Shown here one piece after another: positions 15,636 to 30,600 of a stretch of 45,223 nucleotides of DNA. Numbering within the stretch: position 1 is the stretch's first letter; each line of letters starts with the position of its first letter. The translations under genes were made by a program, and so were the position numbers. The notes beneath the pieces were generated by a model. The model made no database searches. It saw nothing but the letters and a program-made list of their open reading frames with translations, and was not told the origin of the DNA. This DNA is from Candidatus Heimdallarchaeota archaeon LC_2 (GTDB lineage Archaea; Asgardarchaeota; Heimdallarchaeia; Heimdallarchaeales; Kariarchaeaceae), in the NCBI GenBank assembly GCA_001940725.1, contig MDVR01000012.1:1-45223 (forward strand), in the 5' to 3' direction.

Positions 15636-18600
15636 TTTTATCATAAGCACGTTGTACAATTAGAGTTCCGCCCGGTCTGTAAAGATAGTTTGGATTAGTC
15701 AACGCATCGAAATAGTAGTTAGCAATCCATGGCGGCTCCCCATAATCATCTCTAAGACCAAAATGCACAAAGGGGAATTTCCATGTGATACCAATTGAAT
15801 CTTTCCAGCCGTTGTTCGGTGAAACTAAGCCTAGATCTGTATAATAATCCTCAAACAAATGTCTTAGATTCTCATTATTTTGCATCACTAAGAAAGGATG
15901 TACAATCTCAGTTTGACCGGATCCAAATAAATTGTGAATAGCGAGGTTAGTCGCCCCATTTCGATCTGCGGAATCACCAGTATTCACTTTGTTGAAAGAG
16001 GAGAATAAATTAGAGAACGAAATATCAACAAAATTGGTAGCCGAAAAATTAATGATGTATTCGTCCGCCTCAATATCGTAAGTTGGGAAAAATTCATCAT
16101 ATGTAGGATTGTAGCCTGTTTGGTCATTGAAAAATAATCGCCCTAATTCACTATCAAGCAATCTTTTCGCACGGCTTATCTCTGCATTAACTAAATTATA
16201 ATGTTGTGAAGTATGATCTCTATATTTATATTCTTGTTGAACGACATCGGCGATCATCATCTTCGTCCCAGCTTCATTTTTAAAGGGATTGGCAGATCTT
16301 ACCATATCTTTACTTGCCGCTAACACCACTTCATCCAAGAAATCAATCCAAGTCTCATTATTCTTAGATTCAGTATTGTAAATCATTATCGGATTACTGA
16401 GAAATGTCGCATGATCAACGATATCACCATATCGATTTATCACGGCCTCAATCTGTGACGAACCCATATCCTCACCCATCTGAGCAAATATATCAAACAT
16501 AATATCCATTCCCAGCATACCATCAAGTTGGCTTACGAGTGCATAATAGTTCATTATATGTTTCAATTGATTTAAAGGATCGTCTTTATTGAGAAAATTG
16601 GGCCTTGGGATCCTACCTGAATTTATCTGATCCGCCTCGGATTGTGACAATGCAGAATTGACAAATACATCAGGATTCCAGTATCCATCAACAATTAATG
16701 GCCTTGTGATATTTTGATTATCCTCAAATACCCAGAATGATGTAAGATTTTTTGCAAGATCTATTGTGAAACTAAATTGCTGGCCATAATATTGATGAGT
16801 GATATCCAATGAATAAGCAATATTGGCAGTCTCATTTCCTAAAATGTCAAAAGTCATGATTGTTTTTTCTGGTAATTCACTTATAATGTAATTCCGAATT
16901 GATTGAATTTGAGTATCATACTCATCCACAGTAACGTCTCGAATCATTGCACCAAGAGCTTCCCTTTGATATAACTCATTTTCTAATAGAGCGTTAATCT
17001 GTAAATGGGGTTCTCGTCTCATATCGATAAATTCCCCTACATCACCTAAAGTCATACTGGAATATACTTCTTCATATGCAGTTTCAGGCTCCGAATTCAA
17101 CAGCGCCGCGCCACCTATGATGTCTACTAAAATGGGCTTTAATCTCGTCGCAATAATATCGATAAGTGCCTCATTTGTTTTACGCAACCAAGGTGTGTCA
17201 GCAAGTAAATTTCGCAGGTCCTTAGTGTTCTTTAGTGCATTGAATAAGTCACCCTCAAGCCAATTTTCGAAGGATCTAAATCGTGGCATTATACCACGCT
17301 TAGGTATCCACAGTTTCAGAGATTTGGGATTTGGTCTGGGGGTATCATATTTTAGCCATTTTACAAACCCATCCCAAGTGTCATCAACTATACCAGAATT
17401 AACCGCGGTCCTGTAACCATCAGGACGCGCAAGCCAGTTCACTATAGCCTTTTGTTGTTCCGCGGTAAGAAATTCACTAAATTGTTTAAGGTATGCCTCC
17501 AAATCTGAAGGGCTGTTAGCAAGTTCATTTGCAATCACACGATAACCAAAATCAGTACTGTCCGTATGTTGAGCCCCTAAATAAGAAAGATCTATCGGCT
17601 CGGGCGAGAGAACTGTCAATTTAATGTTAGCCGGTGGCACTATGGATCTCCTGATCGCCAATAGCGTTTTGGTGTACTCCGTTGGCATATCAACCCCAAT
17701 ACCAACTGCTCCATAGTAGTAGAAATCGTTCTGAAGATCGCTAGTAATTCTATGTATGAGACTATAAGCTGCCTCTTCCCGAGTCAATGGTAGACCAAAA
17801 AACATTGTTTCAGTCGCCCACACGTCATCGAGAGGGTTATCATTAACTTTCTTAAGATAAGGAAAAGTCCATTCAGTTGACTTTCCTGCTCTAGTAGTTT
17901 TTGGATTACTAGTAAGCATCATAGCTAAGAAATCAGCCGGGGATGCACCACGTGAGCCGGGAATGCTGTATAAAGTGATGTGTCGCCCATCAAGCATTTT
18001 CCCTGGATTATCAGGATCAGGGTATTGCATATTAATATAATCCATTGTCCTCTTGTTCATGTGTTTCTGATCTTCGAGGGCGTGTTTGAACATAGTCTCC
18101 ATATTAGGAGTCTGGCCATTCATGTAAAGCCATGGAAAAGTTTTTGAGTTAACTTCAGTTACTCTGAAGGGCACTCTGCCTGACTCAAGCAACTCACTAG
18201 ACGTATGTGAAGTCCCTGGACGTAGATGGAACTTAATTGAAACTAAATTAGTAGCCTCTTTCTTATCGGGATATATAAATGAAGTGATCTGATATTCATT
18301 CCCTTGAACATTCTTTGCCCCTGTCTTGGTTGGATATGTTGGCGGAGTATATGAACCAGGAGTGTATTCAATTAGAGATGTCTTAGTGTCGACAACAACC
18401 TGATCTACATCATAACCAAACCTTGGGTTTTGGCCTCCTTGGTCAGATTCCCTATAGAAAGCTCTATCGGGGACGAATCTATGTTTTCCTGTTTGTTGTT
18501 CGGCTGATTTCAAAGTTCGGTATAAATCCGCCATGGTTTTAACATTTCCATCGCCATTTTCATTAGGAATCTCGAGAGGAGCATGCGTTGGACCATTGAA

Positions 18601-21600
18601 GACCCTAGGGAGCGGCACTCCCTCTAATTCAGCCAAGGTCCTTGCCTTTTTAGTTACAGGATCTCTTGATAGAGTAATAAGTTCATAATACGAAACAATA
18701 TCTATTTGTAATGATCTCACCCTTCCATTATAATCCTTAAAGATAAAGGAATATGGAGTCGAATAAAGTGATTCCTCAAAAAATTCATTAGTACCAGGAA
18801 TAATAGACTCAACAGAGGTAGGGACAGTCATAGCCTTCTTTACAAGATTGTCACTGGAATCTACAATATACAATGCCAGAGCTTCCGCCGAGTTCGAAAT
18901 GCGATTTGATAGGGCAGTTGCAAGTAAGACAGACGTATCCTCATCAAAATTATGACGATCGATCGCCATCTGCACAAAACGAGAGTGAAGTTTGGATTTT
19001 GTCCATTCATCAACAACACTACCTGCAAAATGTTTTCCATATCCCTTATTAGCATATAGGTAGGGATTATCGGATGCAGAAGTTGGGCTTAAAATTTTTC
19101 GAGTTGATTTAACTTCACCTGGCATCACAATAAATTCACCAGATTCGATCCAATTTCCAGATCCATCTTCGACAGGTAACCTATAGGCAATTAGCATATC
19201 AAAACTCTGTCCTTGAGGATTCAAATAAAGGGATCTTTTGATTATCTTATCAGCTTCTTTGAAAGCGCCAAGTTCACCAATCCCTAACTTCGAAGAGTGG
19301 AGTATATGTGCCCTTAAAACGTCCCTATGGAACTTGGCAGCCTCGAGAGCAGCTTCGACCTCTGAAATCATAGAATAAGTTCTTGTATTGAAAACGGCAC
19401 CCGTTCGAGAATATTTAACTGCTTTTAAGTAATCTCTATAGGCACCATTCAGTTGTGTATGCAGTTTTTCAACAAGTTGAGCCTCAATTGCAATACTTGT
19501 ATCCATAAACTCACCGAATTTAGCCTCAAGCTTCTTGACGTACACCCATCCAACCTTTAGTTTCTCCTCGATTATTAGTTTCTCCCACCCAATTCTATTG
19601 ATTAGTTTCGAGTCGAGATCTCCGTCCTTGAAATATTGTTTTGTCTTAATGAATAATGGATCTGTAGTATCATATTCAACCTTAGTAGGAACCGGCTTGA
19701 TTTGTTGTGGGATATCTGTATATGTAATGAGTTTATTAATCATTGTTCTAGGATCATCCTGATTGATAAATCTCGCTCTGTCACGTGTCATACCCTTGTA
19801 TAGATCTACGAAGGTATCAAGTTGAGTATCAGATATTTTAACCTTGAAATTTGTATCTTGAAGGAGTGAAAGTTGGAAGAGGAACGTCTTTAATCGTTTC
19901 AAATCAGGTGTTCCGAGAGTCCCAGTACCCCTTATAACAACTGCATCCGCTATTCGAGATATCGAGTCAGGATCATTGGCATTTGTTGTTCCGGTAAATT
20001 TCCAAAGTTGTCTATAAATCACAAATTGTTCAGGATCCGATATCCTCATTTGGGATAAAAGTAAGTGAACCTCTTTTCTATTCACACCAAATAAAGCAAA
20101 TAGATAGTGAGTATCAGCAGTTTTAATTAATGCCTCACAAAAGCCATTTGCGTTGTTAAGACTCAACGCAGATATCTTAAATGGATCACAAGCTATAAGT
20201 TTCGCCAGCATGTCATCAGATCTTTTCCGGGCTCCTAAAACTATTTGATTCGCCTTGTACCACTCGGCATCGGCCTTTTCGATAAACTCATCAAGAGGCG
20301 TGCCCCCGATTTTTTGCGCCTTTGATTTTTTAAGTTTAAATAATTTATTTGTTTCACCAGTCTCCTTGATAAATTTCGAATCCTCTGCTTTGAATATTCT
20401 CTTGATAAATTGCCCAACATTAACTACCATTTGTAAAATGAATTTAGCAATAGATGCCAAAATCTCAAAGGGCTTGACATAAAATGATTTGAAGATCGAT
20501 TTGAATAGACTCGCAATAGGAGATAGGACCTTGTTTTCAGAAATTGGGACAAATCTAGACCCAAAATGCTCCCTAGTAGCAGCATTAATGGAATCTACAC
20601 GAAGTTTCGTAGAATCCATCAACTCTCTTCTAAGAATATCCTGAGCGACTTCTCTCTCAAAGTATCCAACCCCATGTCCGGTTTCTTGTATGGTATGTAA
20701 GGATCCTGTATTTAGCAATTCTACCGCCTCTGCCCTTTCGAGTCCATTAATTCTGTAGTATTTCTCAGCAGTTTCCATATATTCATCCTTAAACACATAC
20801 ACGTTATCCAGTTCTTCCTGGAATTCAACATTATCCAAGATTTGTTCATTCACATAATTATCTTTATGAATCTGAATTGCATCCTCGCTTAGTCCGTCTG
20901 CTTTGAAAGAAGACCGTTTAAATTCATCAAATTCATTGGCGAATTTAATTCTAGAGTTGTCCACAACCATCTTTTCAATTCTAGAAAGTTCGGCCAATGC
21001 GGCCTTATCAACAGCATCGGGCCCAAACGCCCTGAGCATTATTCCACTATGCTGTGCTTCAGAAAGTCCATCAGCTCTAATATTAGTTACAACGGTATCT
21101 TGGTTTTTCAACATTTTAGTGCCCGAATCACCACTGAATATACTCTTGAATATAGAGTATGGGGAGAAAATTGCTTCACCAATTCCACTTTTTATGTTTG
21201 ATTTTGGTTTTGTTACGGTACTAACAGAATCTAAGTCGACTCTGTTAACCTTATTCACAATATTTTCGAGAACTTCACCAAGTTTTCCTAAACCGGAAGG
21301 AATCTTTGAAACAGATGTCGCTTTTACCAACTCATCACTCATCTCGAAAACATTCTTAATTCCCTTTTTGGCTGCGTCTGCACCGACTTGTGTTGGACCT
21401 AGAGCAAATAAATCTGGAATAATCATTGCCATTCCAATTACCCGATCAAACATGGTGTCCCCAAACATGAAATCCCTGACATCTTGGAAGAGTCCGATTA
21501 TATCGCCAAAACCAGGGATGAAATTAACAGCCATTTCTATTAAGAAAATATAGAATTCCTCAGTAATTCCAATATCTAAGGGGAATTTCTTACCACCAGT

Positions 21601-24600
21601 TTTTCTTCCAAAGCCGTCTGTTGCTTCATTGTTCTCACCAGCAATAGGACTATCACCGATGAAAAGATCTATACCAACGATACCCCACTCTTGTCCTGCG
21701 GTTATTACAATACCTATATTGGCGTTTGAAATCAGCTTCATTATATCATCTATTATGTTAGCCTCTATTCCCCATCCATCAAGGACGGTATCGACCACAT
21801 TCCTGATAACCTCAATTGTTAATTGTTGAAATACAATTGGCAAGGTGATAGGTATTCTTAAATCCTCGAGAGCCATGAAGTATAGCCATACGGTAGAGCC
21901 CTTTTCACGTCTAGCCAATATATCGAAATTATGAAAATTATGTTCTGGATCATATGGATCAAATCCAAGAGGAGCATCATCGTATCCAACAGACCAGCCC
22001 ATAGACTTCGCAAGATTTTCTATCATGAAAGTTTTCATACGTTGAGCAGATTCTCCCTCACCAAATGCGGCAAATGGTCTGTCAATTTGCAGTAATTGAT
22101 TTGATAGATATCTAGTTGGTAGGTAATCCTCAAATTTCGAGGTTGCGAGTTCCTCATGGTTATTTGAAGGGAATAATTCAGGGAGTTCGTGACCAAAGCC
22201 AATTGCTGAACCAAGAAGAAGCGCCCAGAAGGTCAAGAATGCGAATTGTCTAACCGACTTATTTACCATATCTACGTAAATTAAGAATTCTTTTAGCCAT
22301 CCTACCCTATCAAAAATTGTTGATTGGCCTGCTGAAAAATCATCAACCGCCCTATTATCCGGCTCATTAGAACCGATATACTTATTGAATAGTGAGAGCA
22401 TTTGACCCTCATAAATTATATCATCAGGTCTTGGAGGCGCAGAGATATCAAAAGTACGATCAACCAGTTCAAATGTCATTGCGTTGGCCATATCGTTAAC
22501 TCCATTGGTTAAAGTATCAAAGAATGTCATCAGGCTTTCCACCTTATCAGTGACCTGATTCCACAACCATTTTAGTGGACCTCCAAGAAGGTCCATAATT
22601 TTGTCCTTGAGATATTTGTATCCAGCTACAATTACGTCAATTGCCTTGGCAAACACAGATAGAGCGAAGGTACAGGTATTAGCAACCATTCCCTCAAGAG
22701 CCTCATCAATACCAGAGAAAATGTTGCCCCCATCCCAAACTCCGTTCCATATCTCAGTTACAAAAGGCTTAACAACACCATCCACAAATTCAACGGACAT
22801 AATTAATGCCCCGACAGGTGCGAAATTACCGAAATTACTCTCGAATTTACCCCATGCAGAGCTGGCATCCTTACCCTTTATCTTTTGAACCTTATTCCAT
22901 AAAGCATTACCCAGATTCATTATCTCGAGATAACCTGGATCAAGATTTGCCATGGCAAGGGCAGCAACTATTGCGATACTCTTATCTTCGAATGCGCCTT
23001 TTACAACAAGATTTTCTGTTTTATATGATGCCATGCTAAATGAATCATAGATTATATCGGAGGTGAAATGTCTGATCATCCCATAATCGAGTAATTCGAT
23101 ATTTAATGTACCAGAGTGAAGATAATAGTTATACTCAATATTATCAGGTGTGAGTATCCACATCATGGATTGATCAGTGTACAGAATACCGGATGTCCCA
23201 TCCTCAAGATCAAATACAATATAAGGATATTGAGAAGAATATGCTGGATTTGAATAACTACCTGTTAATGAAAGTCCTGAAATGGAAGAAGCATCAACAT
23301 TCACACTGTTGGGAACACTTGGGAGATTGTTTCCATCAATTGAGTACAACCAAGCACTGGAAAGTTCTGTACCTATGTTTTGGGACTGGAATTCATTGGT
23401 GGTCAATTGAGTAGAATCATTCAGATAAATTGAATCTCCTCTTGAGTCAACTGCTTTTACATTTGCGTCTTGGGGTAAAGAAATTGAATACCCCAAATCA
23501 GTTGAATGGATTTCAATTCCAAATTCATTCAAGGAGACAAAATTATCACGACGGGAATCAGTGGGAGAATATGACAATGTCACAAGCTGATCTAGAATCT
23601 GACCTTCCTCGGTTGCGATACTACCATCAGGTCTAATCGAAACACTGCTAGAACTTAATTCCCATTCATCACGTATTCCTGCATCATTTATCCACGTCTG
23701 GACAACAGTCATTGCCTGCTGTGGTGTACCCTTGTCAATTGTAATTAAGGTGTAGATTACTCCCGCTTTACTAGCACCTGGGAGAACACTGCAATACCCC
23801 TCTGCAGCTCTGAAACCAATTATTCTTTCAGATTTGTGGTGGGCAATCCCATTCGAGTCAATTATCCAGCTACCATATGAATCCTTGGCACCATCAATAT
23901 TCCGATTGAGTGGAGCAAATCGTTCACCACCCTCACCGCTAGTATCTAAAGAGGGAATGGATCTAACTACATTCTTGTAATTCATTGGATCATATTTGAC
24001 AGGTTCAACGAGAGCATAGGCATTATCTGCAAATTTATCTCCGCTTTCTTTTCCAACCATTATTGAGAAATCAAGTGCACCGTCATAAATTTCCTCTGCA
24101 ATATATCCCTTAAGTTTCTGCAACCCATTAAGAAATCTCTCGGCCAAACTGTCGTCGGGGTTATAATCATAATGATATGTTTTGATGGCTATACTCAATT
24201 GATGAATACCAGAGTACGAGGGGATCATAATGTCAATATATCCAGACCCGTCCTTACTCTCGATATCTAAATTTTCATCAGCAAGTTTAGTGAAGGTAGA
24301 GACATTAACATTTTCCCAAGTGCTAGAATCTATTGATTCACCATAATTATTTTTCAAATATCGCATCCTCCAGCCACTATTACCAAATAACAAATCGGCT
24401 TCATAATAGATCTGGTATTGGTCTACAATTATAGAAGCGATAGAATATATGTCCTTTGTATAAATTCGAACGCGGAAACGATCTGATACTGTAGAATGGG
24501 GCAATAAAATACTAGTCGTTGCCAGCATATATCCCTCGATTTCTTCCTCAGAAGATAAATCAAGATTGTTGGATAGAATACCACCCAAATTAAAAGTTGG

Positions 24601-27600
24601 CAACTTATTTTCTTCATCCACCTCAGGGAGTGCAAGTGCAGCGATCCTTAAACGAGCCGAAACTTGATCTGGGCCATCTAATGTATAGTCCTGTCCTGGA
24701 AGAGGCAATATGTTGCTAAACCTCTTTAATTCCTGTTTAATTGCCAAAGCACTCTCATCTAATCTAGAATCTTTGTGTACAACTGTTCGTGATGTTGCCA
24801 TCAGATCTTGACATTTTACATACCCGGTAGATCCTGGCATCCTACTGTCACACCATTGTTGCACTTGAGGGTCCAAAGTCTGTGGTTGTACTTCGACCTC
24901 CTCAGTTGTAAGAGTAGAGACGTATGGATTGAATAATTCATCAGATATTGTCATCGTATCAATATAAGTATCACCCTCATACTCAATGAGTCCAGGCATA
25001 GATTCCGCATCAAGATTTAAATTGACTGCCGTATCTGTAGTCACAGTGAAACCAATTGACCAAAGATCTGTTGAAATTTTAGGCGACCATGCAAGTATCA
25101 GTAATCTTGATTTCCCAGTAGGAATATAACTATAGAATTTAAATTCTGATATATTGGTCGTACTAATTGATCTGGTATAACCAATGAAAGCACTATCTAA
25201 ATACACTACAGATGGAAGATTAGATGAAATTGTAATATAAGCATCAGTAAATGTAGACGACTCAATATAAGTTGATACCATTACCATATCGTACCTATTT
25301 TGGTCTGTTGTGACAGTTCGTTCAAGATTTATATTACCTGATCTATCAGTGTAGGTCTTTTGCCATGAAGAAATACCGTTGAAATAGGAGACATCTCTAC
25401 CTTCTGCGGGAAGGAATTGTAATGCAGTAGGGTCTTTCACCAAAGCAATCTCTTTTAGTGTATATGAATCCTCTGACATGAATGTGATTTGTGATAATCC
25501 TTGGAATGCACCCGAATATGGTGTCATTATATCAGAGTCCACTCCAAATCCCTCAAATACGATATTTTTCCTTCGGAACCTATCTATTAAATTCAGTTCA
25601 TACAAAGACCCCCATGTGTTGCTACCAAGTTGATTTGTTTCTATCATTAAAGCATCCATTGAAACAACAAAATCTGCGGTTAGGGATTGTAAATTGATTG
25701 AAGTAAAATCGGCACTTGACATACTAACCTTGTAGAAGCCATAATCTGCCTCTACTGAGGTATCAAGGTCATGATCGTTGATAGAATAATTTCCGATCAA
25801 CCCCTCAAGACCAGGGATATCTATCCAACTTTCCGTCCTTTGGCCTAAAAACCCGAATTCCTTATCATAAAAATTTAAATCATTTTCATAAAGAAAATCA
25901 TCAGTTATTTGGGAATGAGGCGGATTATCATCAATTTTGATGATTAGGTATAGATCATAGAATGCGCCTTCTGTGGTGGATCCACTTGTAATATCACGAA
26001 GTACTTTCACTTTAACAACCACCCAGAACCCATCTCCTGAGTGTTCAATATTTAAGATTGATAATTCTGGCCTTTCAGTATGACCATCATGAATATTTGC
26101 ATTAGTAATAGGGAAGGTAGGCCCAATATTCTGACAAGTTTCAACTCCCTCTTCAAGGAAATATAATTCGTAATCAATCGCATCACGATTGATATTTCCG
26201 TCAATCCAAACATCTGTGTCCCCTTCAAGAGGTTGGAAGCTCAGTTCACCATTTGCTGCAATAGCTTGGGTGAAACCACTGCAAAATACCCCATCGCCGC
26301 CCGAATTTGTAATCGTATCACCTGCTGTTGAATAGGAACCCGGAAAATCAGCACTATCAAAATCCCGTATTGTGTAATACGCTCCATCTGCTGAATCTGT
26401 AGATCCCTCAGCAACCATTAATTCCTCTGGGATTAATTTTGTCATAAATCCGAGGTTTGCGACCCTGGCTGTATATTCAGTTTCAATTGAAATCATTGTT
26501 AAATGGGAAGTATCCACATTTTCTGGTATATAGAAGGTGATTGGATAGTAGGTTCCGTATTCGCTAAATGGAATTGCTTTCTTACCCACAGTCTCGCCAT
26601 TAACGATTAGGGCCGCTTCATTATATTCACTCATTGACCTCATGGTTACGGTCAAATATCTGTCCCCAGCGTCTTTTTGACGTTCAATGATGAAATCGCG
26701 TGTATCAATGTAATCATAATATTTATCTGAAGCAGTAGCCACAGGGAAAGTTTCAATTTCAAATCCAGGAAGCAATAAATTATCAATGTATGCAGCCTCA
26801 TTTAATGATTGATCTAGAGCAAGCGTATGTACATAAAATTCAATAATTTCGCCTGGAACCCAATTCAAATTTGTAGTGGAGGAGGTATAATTGTAATTTA
26901 GATTTTTCCCTTTCACATTTATAGTGATGTTTTCAGATTCGTAATTGTAATCGAGGACAATATTAACAAATGATCCAACTATATATTCGCCTATTATTTC
27001 ACCTCCTGTAGTACTACCACCCTCATTAATTGTACTGTAAAGGTTCTGATTCGTTGCATCGATACCAATACGAATACCATTAATGGGATAATCACCAAAA
27101 TCAATAAATGCCCATCCCGATGATGGAGAATCCACTGCAATATCAACTGCATAACCAACACTACCATTAGTAATTCCAGTAAGTTCAACCTGCGTCCTCA
27201 AATAATCAGTACCGGACAGTTTTGCTGAATTGGTTTCTTGGCCAATTAGTGTATAAGTTGGGAAATTGCCCGAAGATTCGAGCACAGAAATTTCTTCGCT
27301 CCCAGATTGATCTAATATTGTCTTGAAGGTTGTAATATGAAGTTCCTTCAATATAAGAGGAGTATTTCTAGTTGAGATAAAAATTGTATAAAGATTTGTG
27401 GGGTCAATAGGGGCTTGAACTACCACACTATTATTCACATTCCGAGCGTAGAGTTCGGAGTAGAAAGAAATCTCGGGAAGGGTCAGATTAGGTCCTATTA
27501 TGTTACTGAAATCGATTTCAATAGTCAAGGGATCAGTAACATTATTATCTATTTCCGTACCGAATGCAGAAAGAAATGTATTTGACCCAACCCTTTGAAT

Positions 27601-30600
27601 TACGTGCATTAATGGATCATAATTCACAGACCCTTCGGTGGTATCGCCCAATGCAATTGCAAAATAATCATTTGTTGACAAGTTTACCAATCCAAATTCA
27701 GTATAGGATGATTCATCACCAGTTTGCATGTATGGAGAGATGTCTGGAGGAATAATTAAAACTGAAACCCCAGTAATATCTGTAGGAGCCCAAGAAGCAT
27801 CTGTTTCTAATCTTACATCATAGTTCTCCTTTGGAAGTAAATGAATTCCATCCTTGAATACAATAAAGTCACCAGTGACATTAACCCCTACCGGAGTCAG
27901 TAAGCTACCTTCATGAACTGAATAGTCTCTAACCATACCCCCGTGACTCATTGCGACACCAGTCATCTTAGAGGTAATCCAATTCGATACTGAGAAATCA
28001 ACTATTGAACCTCCTGATTGGAATCCCCAACCCATTTCATAGGTAGTTGTATCCAAATACTGCTTATCAAAGTAAATTTTATACTCATCACCATTACTAT
28101 ATACGTCCAATGTGTGCCAATTATCCTCAGATCGTCCATTGTGGTTAAGAACAGAGGACGCAAAACCTGAATTCCCCCAATCTGCCATGCCATTAGAGAC
28201 TGTATTAATAATATCTCGAGCTCTTGCCTCATCACCCCAGAAGACATCAAACCATCCTATATCCAATCTGGAGGACTTTCGTTCAAATGTAACAGAATTA
28301 GCCCCATAATTGGAACCATAGGTGAGTCTTTCATAGAATGCTTGGAAATGGTAATCGAATGATTTCTCAATAGTATACTTACTTGGCAAACCAGGTATTG
28401 GTACTTTATAGTGACTACTATCACTAATATTCCAGTATTTAAATTGATATTCAATAAAGTCCTCATATACTCCATTAGATCTCAAAACAAGGCGAATTGT
28501 AGACCATGTATCAGTTTCAACATCATAACTTTCCTGGAGAGCATCATCCAGATCAATGGAGAATGTTGTCGCAATCCGGTTTACATCCTTTACCGGCTGT
28601 TCATACATCAAGTAAGTAAGATCACCACTTACTTTGGTCGCTCTCACCGGGCCCTCATATGTACCAGTTAGACCGATTCCGTCAACAAAGCCACCTGAAA
28701 TAGACAATCGTTGATCACGATCAAGTCCATTTGCTTGAAATGATGAAGCCTGCATCTCGTAGGATGTCAGATATCCACTAAAGTATACAACTGGATCTGC
28801 TGGTGGGGCTGGAACCTTGAAATTGAAAGTTCGTTCATATGTGGAGGTTGTCCATAAATAACTAGACAAATCAATATTTACATTTCCATCAATAATTGTT
28901 GGAGAGGTCTCAATATCAGTAGTGAATTCCAATTTACCAAGGGATGTGAAAATCTCCAAATGAGTGGATTGCGAGAGATCAAGTTTATACGTTGGTGAAA
29001 TAATGATATCATTACCACGTAGTTCAAGATAAGAACTTTCAGTAATTGTCTGTTTTACGAATTGAATTGTCACATCAAAAATTAAATATTCCCCAAATCC
29101 ATGAAATTCAACAGGCTTAGCACTTTCAGCAACATTGGTCACAAAGATCGCAGCTGAATTATACCAAATAGTAATTGAAGAACCTTGCTTTTCAACAATA
29201 ATTTTACCTTGATCAGCAATAACTGGGTATGGATCACCATTAAGAGTGATCCCGAGGTCATCTATTTCAAGAATGACACCACTAGATTCAAAGATTAATG
29301 ACCCAGTAGTTCGCAAGAAATCAAATGTTATGGAGTAATCCAATACCGGCAATCGCTCTCCTGAAGCATGAACTAGATAAAAAGAGTCGTCATAATCGGC
29401 AGTCGAATGATATATCTTCCCACTTCCGATCTCGAAGAAACCTGCAACCTCAACTCCGGATCTAAGTCCTGCATTCTCAAGAAAGATGTATTCAATGTGT
29501 GGCATGGTACCATTTGTAAGAATAGGAGACCCAATAAATTGCTTCTCACCTATCGTTGGCATTGCAATGAAAGTAGTGTAAAGTTTCTTATCTTGTCTTA
29601 TTGTCGAAGCCTCCCAAACGCCAACATCCACTGAATCGGGCTGACTAACTATATTAATTCTATATGTCAATAAGGGGCTCCAAAAATTCAATATAATCTC
29701 AGAGTAAGTTGAATTCTCAACCTTGACAAGTTTATTAACTGGATCAAATATAACCTTTACAATGGAGGAACCGTCCATTTCCTGCATGTCCAATGTGATC
29801 CCACTTTCCTTGGGGGAAACAACAAGATCCATGAAGGGCATGGACTCAACACCAATAATATTTTCACCAACATCAAGCCGAGTATACAAATTATCTCTGG
29901 TAAGAGTTATTTCATCTATTATGACAACAGTCTCCGCGCCATCATTGTCTAATATCTCGAACATAACCGGGCTGTTAGATATACCATTCAAGGAAATCAG
30001 CCCATTCAAGGTAATATCGAGAGTCACATGAATAAATTTATTCGATGCAGTTATCAGATCAAAATCATAATATGTGAGAGTCGGACTGCCTGTCTCATTT
30101 AGATGTACCCGAAGTACTTCACCTGAATTTGATGCCACATTCTTATAATAGAATGAAAGGGTATAATTATCTGCATAGATATAATTTTTGTAGCTGCCAA
30201 CAGATCCGTCAGACCCATCTGTTCTCAAGAGAAGTGCATTCGTATTATCACGACCTACGGGTGCATACAGTGATGTGGAAAATGTATCACTAGAACTAAA
30301 TTGTAGATCCGAATAAGTATCCATAAGCGAATATATATTTGTGTTGTACATATGATCATTCATGTTTACTAAAGTCAAGGAATGTATGTTTATTGTATTC
30401 ACATTAATATCAGAAATATAATAAGTATCATTACGAAAGACAAGTAGGAAATATTCGGCACTAAACCAGGCCTCATCCACCAGGGGTATTAGTAGCCCAT
30501 TTCTCTTGGGACCGAATGTGCCCGTAAATAGATTTGTATCTGTAAGATCATAATCCAGAACTGTTTCTGTATCATTTGAATCATATACCACGATATCAAT

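Larger units (their letters stand above)
15622..23034 (-). other. Helical C-terminal region of the giant protein
   Basis: From about residue 5,493 (KTENLVVKGAFEDKSIAIVA) the composition changes from strand-rich, Thr/Ser/Asn/Tyr-rich to mainly helical with Lys, Glu, Ala and Leu. Hydrophobic segments occur at about 5,748 (FLTFWALLLGSAIGFG), 5,985 and 6,350. The motif R/K-x-D/N-G-L is found three times about 50-60 residues apart (near 21070, 20900 and 20750). The last 1,100 residues contain mixed alpha/beta stretches that I do not recognise. The change in composition suggests a functional head or effector carried on a long beta-module stalk. Confidence 0.6.

Noticed and set aside
20903..21553. 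216-codon plus-strand frame opposite the giant gene
   Set aside because: It is the longest shadow frame, but its translation is Ser/Ile/Pro-rich antisense of the pre-toxin-like region and has no recognisable domain.
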